From: Oryzisolibacter sp. LB2S
GTDB lineage: Bacteria; Pseudomonadota; Gammaproteobacteria; Burkholderiales; Burkholderiaceae_C
Direction: 5' to 3'
Assembly: GCF_040732315.1 (NCBI RefSeq)
Contig: NZ_CP160388.1
Coordinates: forward strand, 1,214,501 to 1,278,500
Length of the DNA stretch: 64,000 nucleotides
Under the pieces are notes generated by a model, which was not told the origin of the DNA, ran no database searches, and saw only the letters and a list, made by a program, of their open reading frames with translations. Every line of letters begins with the position of its first letter. Position 1 is the first letter of the stretch. Shown here piece by piece: positions 7,091-16,046 of this stretch. The translations under genes were made by a program, and so were the position numbers.

Positions 7091-9070
7091 ATGCTTTCTG
7101 CACCTACCCGTACCGTGCGCGGGCTCTGCCGCCCGCATCCCCTCGCCGCCGCCGCGGCCGCGCTGTGCCTGGCCGGCGCCGCCCATGCCCAGCAGGCCGA
7201 GCCCGCGCAAACCGTGGCCATGGGCCCGAGCCAGGGTCTGCCGGCCGTCACCGTGACGGCCACCATGACCGAGCAGGACGCGCGCACCGCGCCGGCCAGC
7301 GTCACCGTGATCACGGCCGAGGAGCTGGCCGAGAAGAACGCCACTGACCTACTGGACGCCGTGCGCGGCGCGCCCGGCATCACGCTGCAGGGGCGCCAGG
7401 TGGGCGGGCGCAAGACGCTGGCGCTGCGTGGCCTGGAGGGCAAGCACACGCTGACGCTGATCGACGGGCGGCGCATCAGCGCGAGCGACGACGTGATCGG
7501 CCATTCCGACTACCAGTACGGCTGGCTGCCGATCTCGGCGATCGAGCGCGTGGAGATCATCCGCGGCCCGATGTCGGCGCTGTACGGCTCCGAGGCCCTG
7601 GGCGGCGTGATCAACCTCATCACCAAGCGGCCCAAGGACCGCTGGAGCGGCTCCATCGGCGTCTCGGGCGCGACGGGGCTGTCGAGCGACGCGGCGAGCG
7701 AGGGCGGCACCTCGATCTACGCGGGCGGGCCGCTGGGCGAGCGCGCGCGCCTGTCGGTGAACGCCGAATACGCCCACCGCAATGCCACGCCCGACGTGGA
7801 CGATCCGCGCTACAGCGAGATCGAGGGCCGCAAGCCGCGCAACCTGGGGCTGAACGCCGAGTACGACCTGACGGCCCAGCAGCGCCTGCAGGCCGGCATC
7901 AGCGACGGCAAGGAAATTCGCCGCTATGACGACGTGAGCACGGCCGGCAAGGTCTACCGCAACCGCTACGACCTGGATCGGCGCCAGACCCACCTGGGCT
8001 GGGTGGGCGACTTTGGCGATACCAAGGCGCAGCTGCGCGCCTACCGCAGCGAGATGAGCATCAGGAACACGCGCACCAACGGCGTGTCGGCCACGCGTCC
8101 GCAGGACATGCAGGACGACGTGGTCGACGGCCATGTGACCATGCGCCGCGGCAGCCACCAGATCGCCTTTGGCGGCGAATGGCGCAAGGAGGAGCTGGTC
8201 AACGCCGGCCTCACGGGCGGACGCGACGACGTGACGCACAAGGCGCTGTTCGTGCAGGACGAGTTCGCGCTCACGCGCAACCTCATGGCCACGCTGGGCC
8301 TGCGCGCCGACCACCACGGCATCTTCGGCTCCGAGCTCAGCCCGCGCGCCTACCTGGTCTGGGAGGCCAGCCCCAGCCTGGTCGTCAAGGGCGGCTATGG
8401 CCACGCCTTCAAGGCGCCCACGCTCAAGCAGATCTCGCCCAACTACGTGGGCGCCGAGGGGCCGCACAGCTTCCTGGGCAACGGCAACATCCAGCCCGAG
8501 ACGTCCAACTCCTTCGAGATCGGCGCCGACTGGCAGGCCAGCCCCACCTGGTCGCTGCGCGCCACGGCCTTCCATACCGAGGTCAAGCAGCTCATCACCT
8601 ACCGCCTGCTGCAGCAGATCGGCATACGCCGCATCTACCAGTACGACAACGTGGACGCCGCGCGCATCCAGGGCCTGGAGGCGGGCTTCACCTGGGCCAT
8701 CACGCCGCAGCTGTCCTGGAGCACCGACGCCACCGTGCTGCACACGCGTGACAAGACGACCGGCAAGCGCCTGAACGACCGCCCCACGACCACCGTGGCC
8801 TCGCACCTGGCCTGGCGCGCGGCCGGCTGGGATGCGCGCCTGGGTCTGGAGTACACGGGCAAGCAGGACAGCTACGGCACAAGGCTGCCGGCCTACACGC
8901 TGTGGAATGCCAGCCTGGGCCACAGCTGGAAGATCAATGCCACGCAAAGCCTGACCTTGCGCGCGGGCCTGGAGAACATGGGCAATCTGCGCCTGGCCGA
9001 GAAGTCGCCCAACTTCGGCTTTGCCGAGCAGGGGCGGCGCGTGTTCGCGTCGGCGCGCCTGGACTTTTGA
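7091..9070 (+). CDS. TonB-dependent receptor, iron/haem type, in a CobN-like gene cluster
   Basis: 659 residues from the ATG that yields a signal peptide (PLAAAAAALCLAGAAHAQ, about residues 18-35). A TonB-box-like AVTVTATM is followed by a plug (LLDAVRGAPGITL, RGLEGKHTLTLIDGRR, then IERVEIIRGPMSALYGSEAL and GGVINLITK) and a barrel ending in ARLDF. The barrel has the FKAP and GNGNIQPET motifs, equivalent to FRAP and NPxLxPE of siderophore and haem receptors. A Fur-like box lies upstream, and a CobN-family gene begins 51 bp downstream, as haem receptor and CobN-like genes are paired in hmu loci. Haem or another metalloporphyrin is the best guess; a siderophore or cobalamin cannot be excluded. 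Confidence 0.88.
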   Translation: MLSAPTRTVRGLCRPHPLAAAAAALCLAGAAHAQQAEPAQTVAMGPSQGLPAVTVTATMTEQDARTAPASVTVITAEELAEKNATDLLDAVRGAPGITLQGRQVGGRKTLALRGLEGKHTLTLIDGRRISASDDVIGHSDYQYGWLPISAIERVEIIRGPMSALYGSEALGGVINLITKRPKDRWSGSIGVSGATGLSSDAASEGGTSIYAGGPLGERARLSVNAEYAHRNATPDVDDPRYSEIEGRKPRNLGLNAEYDLTAQQRLQAGISDGKEIRRYDDVSTAGKVYRNRYDLDRRQTHLGWVGDFGDTKAQLRAYRSEMSIRNTRTNGVSATRPQDMQDDVVDGHVTMRRGSHQIAFGGEWRKEELVNAGLTGGRDDVTHKALFVQDEFALTRNLMATLGLRADHHGIFGSELSPRAYLVWEASPSLVVKGGYGHAFKAPTLKQISPNYVGAEGPHSFLGNGNIQPETSNSFEIGADWQASPTWSLRATAFHTEVKQLITYRLLQQIGIRRIYQYDNVDAARIQGLEAGFTWAITPQLSWSTDATVLHTRDKTTGKRLNDRPTTTVASHLAWRAAGWDARLGLEYTGKQDSYGTRLPAYTLWNASLGHSWKINATQSLTLRAGLENMGNLRLAEKSPNFGFAEQGRRVFASARLDF

Positions 9071-9124
9071 CTATAAAAATAGTAGCTGCTAGCGCCCGTC
9101 CATAGGGCGCAGGAGGCCAATTTG
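9071..9124 (+). repeat. dispersed AGCTGC hairpin element, copy 2 (supplies the cobN-like RBS)
   Basis: TAAAAATAGTAGCTGCTAGC leads into a GCGCCC/GGGCGC hairpin (9092-9097 with 9105-9110, 7-base loop), then AGGAGGCCAATTTG. The AGGAGG is the only Shine-Dalgarno sequence available to the downstream gene, and the TTG at 9122 is the last triplet of the element. Confidence 0.85.
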
Positions 9125-12100
9125 ACTATGAAACACATGCGCTGGCTGCTGTGCGCCGCGCTGCTCCTGCTGGTCGGCGTGGCGCGTGCCGCGTCGGTGT
9201 TGTTCATCGCCACGGGCAACGTGCCGCAGGGCAAGTTCCACCAGCTTGCCGAGATCGCGCGCCCCCATGGCATCGAGGTCGAGGTGCGTTACCTGAACAG
9301 CCTGCCGGCCGACGTCGATGCCGGCCTGTGGCGCGGGCGTGACGCGGTGTTCTTCGACAGCTACCAGCAGGACGAGGTGCGCGACCGCCTGGTGCGCGCG
9401 CTGCCCGGCCTGGCCGCGCCCAATGCCTGGCTGTACGACGCACGCCCGGCCTGGGGTGGGGGCCTACCCGAGGCCGTGGCGCGCCGCCTCATCACCTATT
9501 ACGCGAGCGGCGGGCGCCAGAACTACGAGGGCTTCTTCGCCACGCTGGCGGCGCAGCTCAAGGGCGGCAACGCGCTGGCCGCGGCGCCCGACCCCGTGGT
9601 CTTCCCCAAGACCGGCATCTACCACCCGCGCTGGCCCGGCCTGGTGACGGGCGACGTGCACGCCTATCTGCGCGGCCAGGGTGTAGACCGGGCGGCCGCG
9701 GGGCACAAGCCCGTCATCGCGATTGCGCTGCACCAGCAGTACATAGGCTCGATGCAGACGGCCTACATCGACGACATGGTCGCGCGCGTGGAGGCAGGCG
9801 GCGCCGTGGCCCTGCCGTTCTACACGCCCATGATGGGCGAGGGCGGTTTCCCCAAGGTGCTGCAACCCGGCGGACCCGGCACGCCCGTGCTGGCCGACGT
9901 GCTCATCAACACCCAGATCACGCTTCTTGCCGACGAGCGCCGCGCCGAATTCGAGCGTATGGGCATCCCCGTCATCCAGGCCATGACCTACCGCCGTGGC
10001 GACGAGGCCGAGTGGGCCGCGAGCCAGCAGGGCATCGCCACCATGGACGTGCCCTTCTACCTGGCCCAGGCCGAGTACGCGGGCATCACCGACATCCAGG
10101 TGGCGTCTGCCACGCGCAAGGGTGACGAGCAGATCATGCCCATCACGGCCCAGGCCGCGGCCGTGGCCGCCAAGGCGCTGAACCTCGTCAAGCTGCAGCG
10201 CAAGCCCAACGCCGACAAGCGCGTGGCCGTGATGTTCTGGAACTACCCCGCGGGCGAGAAGAACCTCTCGGCCTCGTTCCTCAACGTGCCGCGCAGCCTG
10301 CAGACCACGCTGGCCGCGATGGCGGCCTCGGGTTACCGCACCGAGGTGCCGCCCGACGAGACGCACCTCATCACCCTGCTGCAGCGCCTGCTGGCCCCGG
10401 CCTACCGCGGCGGCGAGCTTGAGCCGCTTCTCCGCGACGGCCTGGCCGTGCTGCTGCCCGTCAAGGACTACCGCGCCTGGCTCGCCAGCCTGCCGCGGCC
10501 CACGCAGCAGGCGCTGGCCAGCGCCTGGGGCGCGCCCGAGAAATCCCCCTGGGTGCTGCGCCAGAACGGCGCGGACCATTTCGTGATTCCGCGCCTGCAG
10601 CTCGGCCACATCACGCTGCTGCCCCAGCCCGGCCGCAGCGGCATGGCGCCGGGCAGCCAGGACGCGCGCGCCAAGGAAAAGGAGATCTACCACTCCACCA
10701 CCGACCTGCCGCCGCACCATTACCTGGCCACCTATCTGTGGACGCGCCGGCACAACGACGCGCTGGTGCACTACGGCACGCACGGCACGCAGGAATGGCT
10801 GCCGGGCAAGGAACGCGGCCTGTCGGTGTACGACGCGCCGCTCTTGGCGCTGGGCGACATCGCCGTGGCCTACCCCTACATCGCCGACAACATCGGCGAG
10901 GCCACCCAGGCCAAGCGCCGCGGGCGCGCCACCATCATCAGCCACCAGACCCCGCCGTTCGCCCCCGGCGGCCTGCACGAGGCCCTGACCCAGATGCACG
11001 ACCTGCTGCACCAGTGGCAGGCCCAGGACGAGGGCGCGGTGCGCGTGCGCATGGCAGCCGACCTGCTGGCCGCCGCGAAGAAGGAGCGCGTGATCGCCGA
11101 CATGGGCTGGACCGAGGCGCGCGCCAAGGCGCAGTTCGCCGACTTCGTGCAGGAGCTGCACAACCACCTGCACGAGCTCGCCCAGACCGCCCAGCCCCAG
11201 GGCCTGCACACCCTGGGCCGCGCGCCCGAGGAGCTGCACCGCCTGGGCACCGTGCTGCTCATGCTGGGCAGCGACTTCTGGGAGGCCGCGGCGCGCCACG
11301 CGGGCGTGAGCGCCGCCGACCTGGACGAGGCCCTGATCGGCCCCTGGGACAGGCTGGCGCAGACCGTGCCTTACCAACTGCTGAAAAAGCATGTGGTCGA
11401 TGGCCAGGCCACGACCGACCTGCCCGAGCAGCTACAGAAAGCATTGCAGAAGGCGGCGCAGGTCTATGCCGACATCGGCGCGCAGAACGAGCTCAAGGGC
11501 CTGCTCACGGTGCTGGACGGGCGCTACCTGGCTACCTCCTACGGCGGCGACCCGATCAAGAACCCCGACGCCTATCCCACGGGCCGCAACCTCTACGGCT
11601 TCGACCCCTCGCGCATCCCCACCAAGCAGGCCTGGGAGGCCGGCAAGCAGGCGGCAGAGAACATGCTGGCCGAGCACCGCAAGCTGCACGGCAGGCAGCC
11701 GAAGAAGCTCACCTTCAGCCTCTGGTCGGTGGAGACCATGCGCCACTTTGGCATGCTCGAGGCCCAGGCCCTGTGGCTGCTCGGCGTCGAGCCCGTGTGG
11801 GACAACGGCGGGCGCGTCACCGGCGTGAAGCTCGTCGACCGCCAGCAGCTGGGCCGCGCGCGCGTGGACGTGGTGCTGTCGGCCACGGGCCTGTACCGCG
11901 ACCATTTCCCCAACGTCATGAAGCAGCTCGCCCAGGCCGTGCTGCTGGCGTCCCGCGCCCGGGACGAGGCCGACAACCCCGTGGCCGCCAACAGCGAGCG
12001 CATCGCGCAAAGACTCATCGCCCAGGGCGCCGATGCCAAGGCGGCGGAGCTCGCCGGTGCCACGCGCATCTTTGCCTCGGAGAGCGGGCGCTACGGCACC

Positions 12101-13186
12101 GGGCTGGACGACGCGGCCCTGGCCACCGACACCTGGAAGGGCAAGGCCGAGGGCGACAAAAAGCTCGCCCAGCTCTACCTCTCCAAGATGCAGTTCGCCT
12201 ATGGGCCGGACGAGGCGCAATGGGGCAGCGCCGGCGTCGCGGGGGCGGCAGGCAAGGGCGGCAAGGCCGTCAACCTCTACGCCGAACACCTGAGCGGCAC
12301 CGAGGGCGCGGTGCTCTCGCGCAGCTCCAACCTCTACGGCATGCTCACCACCGACGACCCGTTCCAGTACCTTGGCGGCATCGCGCTGGCCGTGCGGCAC
12401 CTCGACGGCAAGGCGCCCGAGCTCTACATCAGCAACCTGCGCGGCGCGGGCAGTGGCAAGGTCGAGGGTGCGGCGCAGTTCCTCGCCAAGGAGCTGGCCA
12501 CGCGCCAGTTCCACCCCGGCTACATCCAGGGCCTGATGAAGGAGGGCTACGCGGGCACGCTGCAGGTGCTGGACGCCACCAACAACTTCTGGGGCTGGAC
12601 GGCCACCGCACGCGAGATCGTGCGCGACGACCAGTGGCAGGAGATGGTCGACGTCTACGTGCGCGACAAGCACAACCTCGGCCTCAAGGACTGGTTCGAA
12701 TCCAGGAACCCGCATGCGCTGGCGCAGACCATGGAGCGCATGCTCGAGGCCGCGCGCCAGGGCTACTGGAAGGCCGACCCGGCCACGTTGCGCGAGTTGA
12801 AGGAGCGTTGGCGCGATCTGTCCAAGCGCTTTGATGTGCGGAGCGACAACGCCGCCTTCGAGCGCTTTGTGGGCGCGGCGCAGGGCGGCGCGGGCTATGG
12901 CCTTGCGCCCGGCGCTCCTGCTGCGCCGGCGGCCGCCGCGCAGGCAGCGCCCCAGGATCAGGCCCAGCCCGCCGAGCCCCCGCCGCAGGACGAGGCCCCG
13001 CCGCAGCCGCCCCCGCCGCCCATCTCCGGCATGCGCCTGGAGCAGGTGCAGGAGCAGCCCCGCGACAGCGCCGTGCCCGTCTGGCAGACGCTGTCGGTGG
13101 CCCTGGTGCTGGGCGCCGTCATGCTGGGCGGAGGCTGGTGGCAGCGCCGTGGCAGGTTTGGCATCAAATCGGCCGTTGGCGCTTGA
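9122..13186 (+). CDS. CobN/HmuS-like chelatase-family protein, exported and membrane-anchored
   Basis: 1354 residues, close to the length of CobN and HmuS proteins. Unlike cytoplasmic cobaltochelatase CobN it has a signal peptide (WLLCAALLLLVGVARA, about 7-22), a Pro/Ala-rich linker (about 1266-1301) and a C-terminal membrane segment (about 1322-1340) followed by basic QRRGR. The catalytic body should therefore sit in the periplasm. CobN-family landmarks include HYGTHGTQEWLPGKE (about 550), AYPYIADNIGEATQAKRR and NNFWGWTATAREIVR (about 1155). No CobS or CobT partner is nearby. Linkage with TonB receptors, a TolQ-like channel and DUF2149 matches hmu-type loci, where HmuS acts on haem; metal removal from or insertion into a porphyrin is inference. 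Start: TTG 9122 lies 5 bases after AGGAGG, ATG 9128 lies 11 after. Confidence 0.85.
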   Translation: MTMKHMRWLLCAALLLLVGVARAASVLFIATGNVPQGKFHQLAEIARPHGIEVEVRYLNSLPADVDAGLWRGRDAVFFDSYQQDEVRDRLVRALPGLAAPNAWLYDARPAWGGGLPEAVARRLITYYASGGRQNYEGFFATLAAQLKGGNALAAAPDPVVFPKTGIYHPRWPGLVTGDVHAYLRGQGVDRAAAGHKPVIAIALHQQYIGSMQTAYIDDMVARVEAGGAVALPFYTPMMGEGGFPKVLQPGGPGTPVLADVLINTQITLLADERRAEFERMGIPVIQAMTYRRGDEAEWAASQQGIATMDVPFYLAQAEYAGITDIQVASATRKGDEQIMPITAQAAAVAAKALNLVKLQRKPNADKRVAVMFWNYPAGEKNLSASFLNVPRSLQTTLAAMAASGYRTEVPPDETHLITLLQRLLAPAYRGGELEPLLRDGLAVLLPVKDYRAWLASLPRPTQQALASAWGAPEKSPWVLRQNGADHFVIPRLQLGHITLLPQPGRSGMAPGSQDARAKEKEIYHSTTDLPPHHYLATYLWTRRHNDALVHYGTHGTQEWLPGKERGLSVYDAPLLALGDIAVAYPYIADNIGEATQAKRRGRATIISHQTPPFAPGGLHEALTQMHDLLHQWQAQDEGAVRVRMAADLLAAAKKERVIADMGWTEARAKAQFADFVQELHNHLHELAQTAQPQGLHTLGRAPEELHRLGTVLLMLGSDFWEAAARHAGVSAADLDEALIGPWDRLAQTVPYQLLKKHVVDGQATTDLPEQLQKALQKAAQVYADIGAQNELKGLLTVLDGRYLATSYGGDPIKNPDAYPTGRNLYGFDPSRIPTKQAWEAGKQAAENMLAEHRKLHGRQPKKLTFSLWSVETMRHFGMLEAQALWLLGVEPVWDNGGRVTGVKLVDRQQLGRARVDVVLSATGLYRDHFPNVMKQLAQAVLLASRARDEADNPVAANSERIAQRLIAQGADAKAAELAGATRIFASESGRYGTGLDDAALATDTWKGKAEGDKKLAQLYLSKMQFAYGPDEAQWGSAGVAGAAGKGGKAVNLYAEHLSGTEGAVLSRSSNLYGMLTTDDPFQYLGGIALAVRHLDGKAPELYISNLRGAGSGKVEGAAQFLAKELATRQFHPGYIQGLMKEGYAGTLQVLDATNNFWGWTATAREIVRDDQWQEMVDVYVRDKHNLGLKDWFESRNPHALAQTMERMLEAARQGYWKADPATLRELKERWRDLSKRFDVRSDNAAFERFVGAAQGGAGYGLAPGAPAAPAAAAQAAPQDQAQPAEPPPQDEAPPQPPPPPISGMRLEQVQEQPRDSAVPVWQTLSVALVLGAVMLGGGWWQRRGRFGIKSAVGA

Positions 13187-13218
13187 TGGGCAAGCGCTGA
13201 CAGCTATTTTTTTGATAG
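13163..13218 (-). repeat. dispersed AGCTGC hairpin element, copy 3 (end of the cobN-like gene)
   Basis: On the minus strand: CTATCAAAAAAATAGCTGTC, the hairpin GCGCTTG/CAAGCGC (13179-13185 with 13191-13197), then GCGCCAACGGCCGATTTGAT. The element overlaps the last eight codons and stop of the cobN-like gene and lies inverted relative to the copy at its start. The hairpin with the T-run (13207-13213) could also weaken transcription past this gene. Confidence 0.85.
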
Positions 13219-13222
13219 TTTT

Positions 13223-15319
13223 ATGTTGTCCCATTCCATGACGCGCCCCGGCGCCGCAGGGCTGCTGCTGGCGCTGGCCTGCGCCGGCGCCAAGGCGCAG
13301 CAGCCGCCCGCGGCCGAACGCCAGCTCGGCGAGGTGACCGTGCAGGCCGAGGGCAGCGCACTCGACGAGCAGCGCGCCGCCGCCACGCAGAAGACCATCA
13401 TCGACCGCAGCGAAATCCAGGCCCTGGGCGGCCTGACCGTGGGCGAGCTGATCCGCAAGCTGCCCGGCATAGACGCGGGCGAGCATGGCGCCGACGGCGG
13501 CATGAGCGCGCGCGCCCGCGGCATGTCGCGCGACGCCGTGCAGTTCCTCGTGAACGGCGAGCGCCCCACGGCCAACGCGCGCTTTGCGCTCACCGAGGTC
13601 GGCCGCATGCCCACGGGGGAGCTCGAGCGCGTGGAGATACTGCGCGGCGGCTCGGCCGAGTTCGGCGGCGCCGCGCCCATCACCGTCAACCTGATCATGC
13701 GCCGCCCGGTGGCGCGCGCGGCCACCAGCGTCAAGCTGGCGGCGGGCCAGCGTGGCGACCGCAACAACGCCCAGTTCACCGCCAGCCGCAGCGGCGGAGA
13801 GGGGGGCTTTTCCTGGCTGTTGCCGCTCACGCTCAACCGCCATGCCATGCCGGTGGATCAGACCACCACGCGCAGCCTGGCCGGCGGCGTGCGCCAGCAG
13901 GATGTGGAGCAGGGCCGCTACGGCCTGCGTGAATTCATCCTCTCGCCGCGCCTGGCCTGGCGCGGGGCCACGGGCCAGCTCACGCTCTGGCCGAGCCTGT
14001 ACTACAACGAGGGCGAGCGCAGCACGCGTACCGCGCGCTCGGACGGCAGCTGGCGCCAGGACAGCGAGGACAACCGCATCCGCATCGCGCGCCTGCGCAG
14101 CGAGGGCGAATGGCGCGCCTGGGGCGGCAAATGGACCGGCCGCGCGGCCATCATGCAGGGCCGGCGCGACGCCGACCGCCTGCGCCAGGGCAGTGCGGCC
14201 GCCTGGCAGGAGAGCGAGCACCGCGAGGACCGCGAGCGCAGCGCCTCGCTGCGCTTTGACCGCGCCACGGGCGACCACCTGTGGTCCGTGGGGCTGGACG
14301 CGGCACGCCACGCGCGCGACGACCGCCAGGCCTTGACCGGCGCCTTCACGGGCGACTCGCGCTTTGCCGGCAGCGCCAGCCAGGGCACGCTGTGGCTGCA
14401 GGACGAATGGGCGCTCAGTGATGCGCTCACGCTCACCGGCGGCCTGCGCGGCGAGCGCATGGCCATCCACGCGCAGCAGAGGGACAGCAGCCATGGCGCC
14501 GTCGATCCGTCGCTGGCCCTGCGCTGGGAGGCCGCGCCCGGCTGGGTGGCGCGCTCCTCGCTCTCGGGCGCCATCCGCTTTCCCAAGCTCGACGAGCTGA
14601 GCAGCGTGGCCTCGCGCGGCACGCTGGCCAATACGCCGCTCGAGCCCGACCGCGGCGGCAATCCCTGGCTGCGGCCGGAGCGCGTGGCCAACCTCGAGGC
14701 CGGGATAGAGCGCCATGTGCAGGGTGGCGTGCTCGGCATCAACACCTATCTGCGCCGCACGCAGGACTTCATCGAGCGGCGCACGCTGTGGGAGGGCGGG
14801 CGCTGGGTGGAGCGCCCCTACAACGAGGGCGAGGCGCGCCACTGGGGGCTGGAGCTGTCGGCCAAGCTCACGGGCGAGGCGCCCTGGCTGCAGGGGCTGA
14901 TCGGCCGCCAGGGCAGCCTGCGCGCCAGCTTCACGCTGCCGCGCGGTCGCGTCGATGACGCGGTGCTCGGCATCACGCGCGACCCGCGCGAGCTGCCGCG
15001 CTACCAGTTCACCCTGGGCTACGAGGGCAGCCTGCCCGCGTGGCAGTCCACCTGGGGCTTTCAGTGGCAGCACCACGCGGCCGTGCGCACCCAGGTGCCC
15101 GGCGAGGTGCAGGCCCGCACGCGCTCGCGCAACCTGCTCGACGCCCACCTGGTGCGCCGCCTCACGCCCGCGCTCAACCTGCGCCTGTCGGCGCAGAACC
15201 TGCTCGCCGAGGGCAGCTCGCGCAGCGCCACGTCCAGCCAGGGCGGCCAGGGCTGGGTGCTCGACGCCCATGAGGCCGGCCAGCGCACCTGGCTGCTGGC
15301 GCTGGAGGGCAAGTGGTGA
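13223..15319 (+). CDS. TonB-dependent receptor, second of the CobN-like cluster
   Basis: 698 residues. The signal peptide runs to AKAQ (about residues 11-25); ATG 13238 (MTRPGAAG) is an alternative start. The plug begins VTVQAEGSALDE and has KTIIDRSEIQALGG, VGELIRKLPGID, VQFLVNGERPT and VEILRGGSAEFGG. The last occupies the place of the usual RGP-SALYG motif, a divergent form often seen in small-plug receptors next to CobN-like genes. The barrel ends in LLALEGKW with a terminal aromatic. It starts 36 bp after the cobN-like stop and is probably co-transcribed. It may recognise the same class of ligand as the first receptor, or a haemophore. Confidence 0.85.
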   Translation: MLSHSMTRPGAAGLLLALACAGAKAQQPPAAERQLGEVTVQAEGSALDEQRAAATQKTIIDRSEIQALGGLTVGELIRKLPGIDAGEHGADGGMSARARGMSRDAVQFLVNGERPTANARFALTEVGRMPTGELERVEILRGGSAEFGGAAPITVNLIMRRPVARAATSVKLAAGQRGDRNNAQFTASRSGGEGGFSWLLPLTLNRHAMPVDQTTTRSLAGGVRQQDVEQGRYGLREFILSPRLAWRGATGQLTLWPSLYYNEGERSTRTARSDGSWRQDSEDNRIRIARLRSEGEWRAWGGKWTGRAAIMQGRRDADRLRQGSAAAWQESEHREDRERSASLRFDRATGDHLWSVGLDAARHARDDRQALTGAFTGDSRFAGSASQGTLWLQDEWALSDALTLTGGLRGERMAIHAQQRDSSHGAVDPSLALRWEAAPGWVARSSLSGAIRFPKLDELSSVASRGTLANTPLEPDRGGNPWLRPERVANLEAGIERHVQGGVLGINTYLRRTQDFIERRTLWEGGRWVERPYNEGEARHWGLELSAKLTGEAPWLQGLIGRQGSLRASFTLPRGRVDDAVLGITRDPRELPRYQFTLGYEGSLPAWQSTWGFQWQHHAAVRTQVPGEVQARTRSRNLLDAHLVRRLTPALNLRLSAQNLLAEGSSRSATSSQGGQGWVLDAHEAGQRTWLLALEGKW

Positions 15320-15337
15320 TGGCCCTGCCCCCCAAAC

Positions 15338-15443
15338 GCCATGCCCGCAAGGGCGGGGAGCCGGCAGCCCCGGTCCATGCCGGCGCCTCGGCGCGGCGTC
15401 CCTGTCATCCCCGCGAAGGCGGGGATCCCGTTGTCCCGGTCCA
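15338..15443. repeat. two GTCATCCCCGC-type palindromes in the receptor/TolQ gap
   Basis: A good copy at 15404-15429 reads GTCATCCCCGCGAAGGCGGG then GATCCC. A degenerate one at 15340-15360 contains GCCCGCAAGGGCGGGGAG. Each is followed by a CCGGTCCATG or CCGGTCCACG tail. They are the same family as the repeats at 5.4 kb and fill most of the 190-bp gap inside this operon. Confidence 0.65.
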
Positions 15444-15509
15444 CGCGACCCGGTCGTCTGTGACGGCTGCTTGAACCCCTTGTTTTTTTCTTTTCTTCCG
15501 GAGTGACTC

Positions 15510-16046
15510 GTGAGCCATTTGCTTGAATCCCTGATGTACCAGGCCAGCCAGGTCTTTCTGTTCCCCACGCTGGTGGTGATCAGCCTGCTGTTCGTCTACG
15601 CCTTCTTTCTGCTCGGCATGTTTGCCATGCAGTGGTGGCAGAGGCGCCAGGCCCGCGACGGCGCGCCCACGCGCGGCCACCATCTGCTGACCTGGGCGCA
15701 GGCCCAGCCCCAGGCGAGCGCCGACGAGCTCGACGTGAAGGCGCACCAACTGCTCGAGCTGCCGCGCATCGCCACGCGCGTGGCGCCCATGCTGGGGCTG
15801 ATCGCCACCATGATTCCCATGGGGCCGGCGCTCAAGGGCCTGTCCGACGGCAACCTGGCCCAGGTGTCGGACAACCTGGCCGTGGCCTTTGCGGCCGTGA
15901 TCCTGTCGCTGATTGCCGCGGCCATCACCTTCTGGGTGGTGTCGGTGCAGCGGCGCTGGCTGGCCGAGGAGCTGGTGTGGCTGCAGCGCCAGGGCGTGCG
16001 CACGCCGGGCGCGGGCCACATGGCCGAGGCGGGGAGCGAAGCATGA
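15510..16046 (+). CDS. MotA/TolQ/ExbB-type proton channel protein
   Basis: 178 residues from GTG 15510, with a CCGGAG Shine-Dalgarno sequence 6 bases before it. Membrane segments at about 15-42, 89-110 and 124-145. The conserved core MLGLIATMIPMGPALKGLSDG (about 93-113) is the channel signature of the TolQ/ExbB/MotA family. Its stop overlaps the DUF2149 start (ATGA). Similar short TolQ-like proteins paired with DUF2149 accompany CobN-like proteins and TonB receptors in hmu-type loci. They presumably energise uptake or the anchored CobN-like protein with proton-motive force. Confidence 0.82.
   Translation: MSHLLESLMYQASQVFLFPTLVVISLLFVYAFFLLGMFAMQWWQRRQARDGAPTRGHHLLTWAQAQPQASADELDVKAHQLLELPRIATRVAPMLGLIATMIPMGPALKGLSDGNLAQVSDNLAVAFAAVILSLIAAAITFWVVSVQRRWLAEELVWLQRQGVRTPGAGHMAEAGSEA

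Noticed and set aside
11432..15568. Very long open frame antisense to the CobN-like gene and third TonB receptor
   Set aside because: Composition is that of a GC-rich shadow frame (Arg/Ala/Gly/His-rich, no domain), while the plus-strand genes show clear families.
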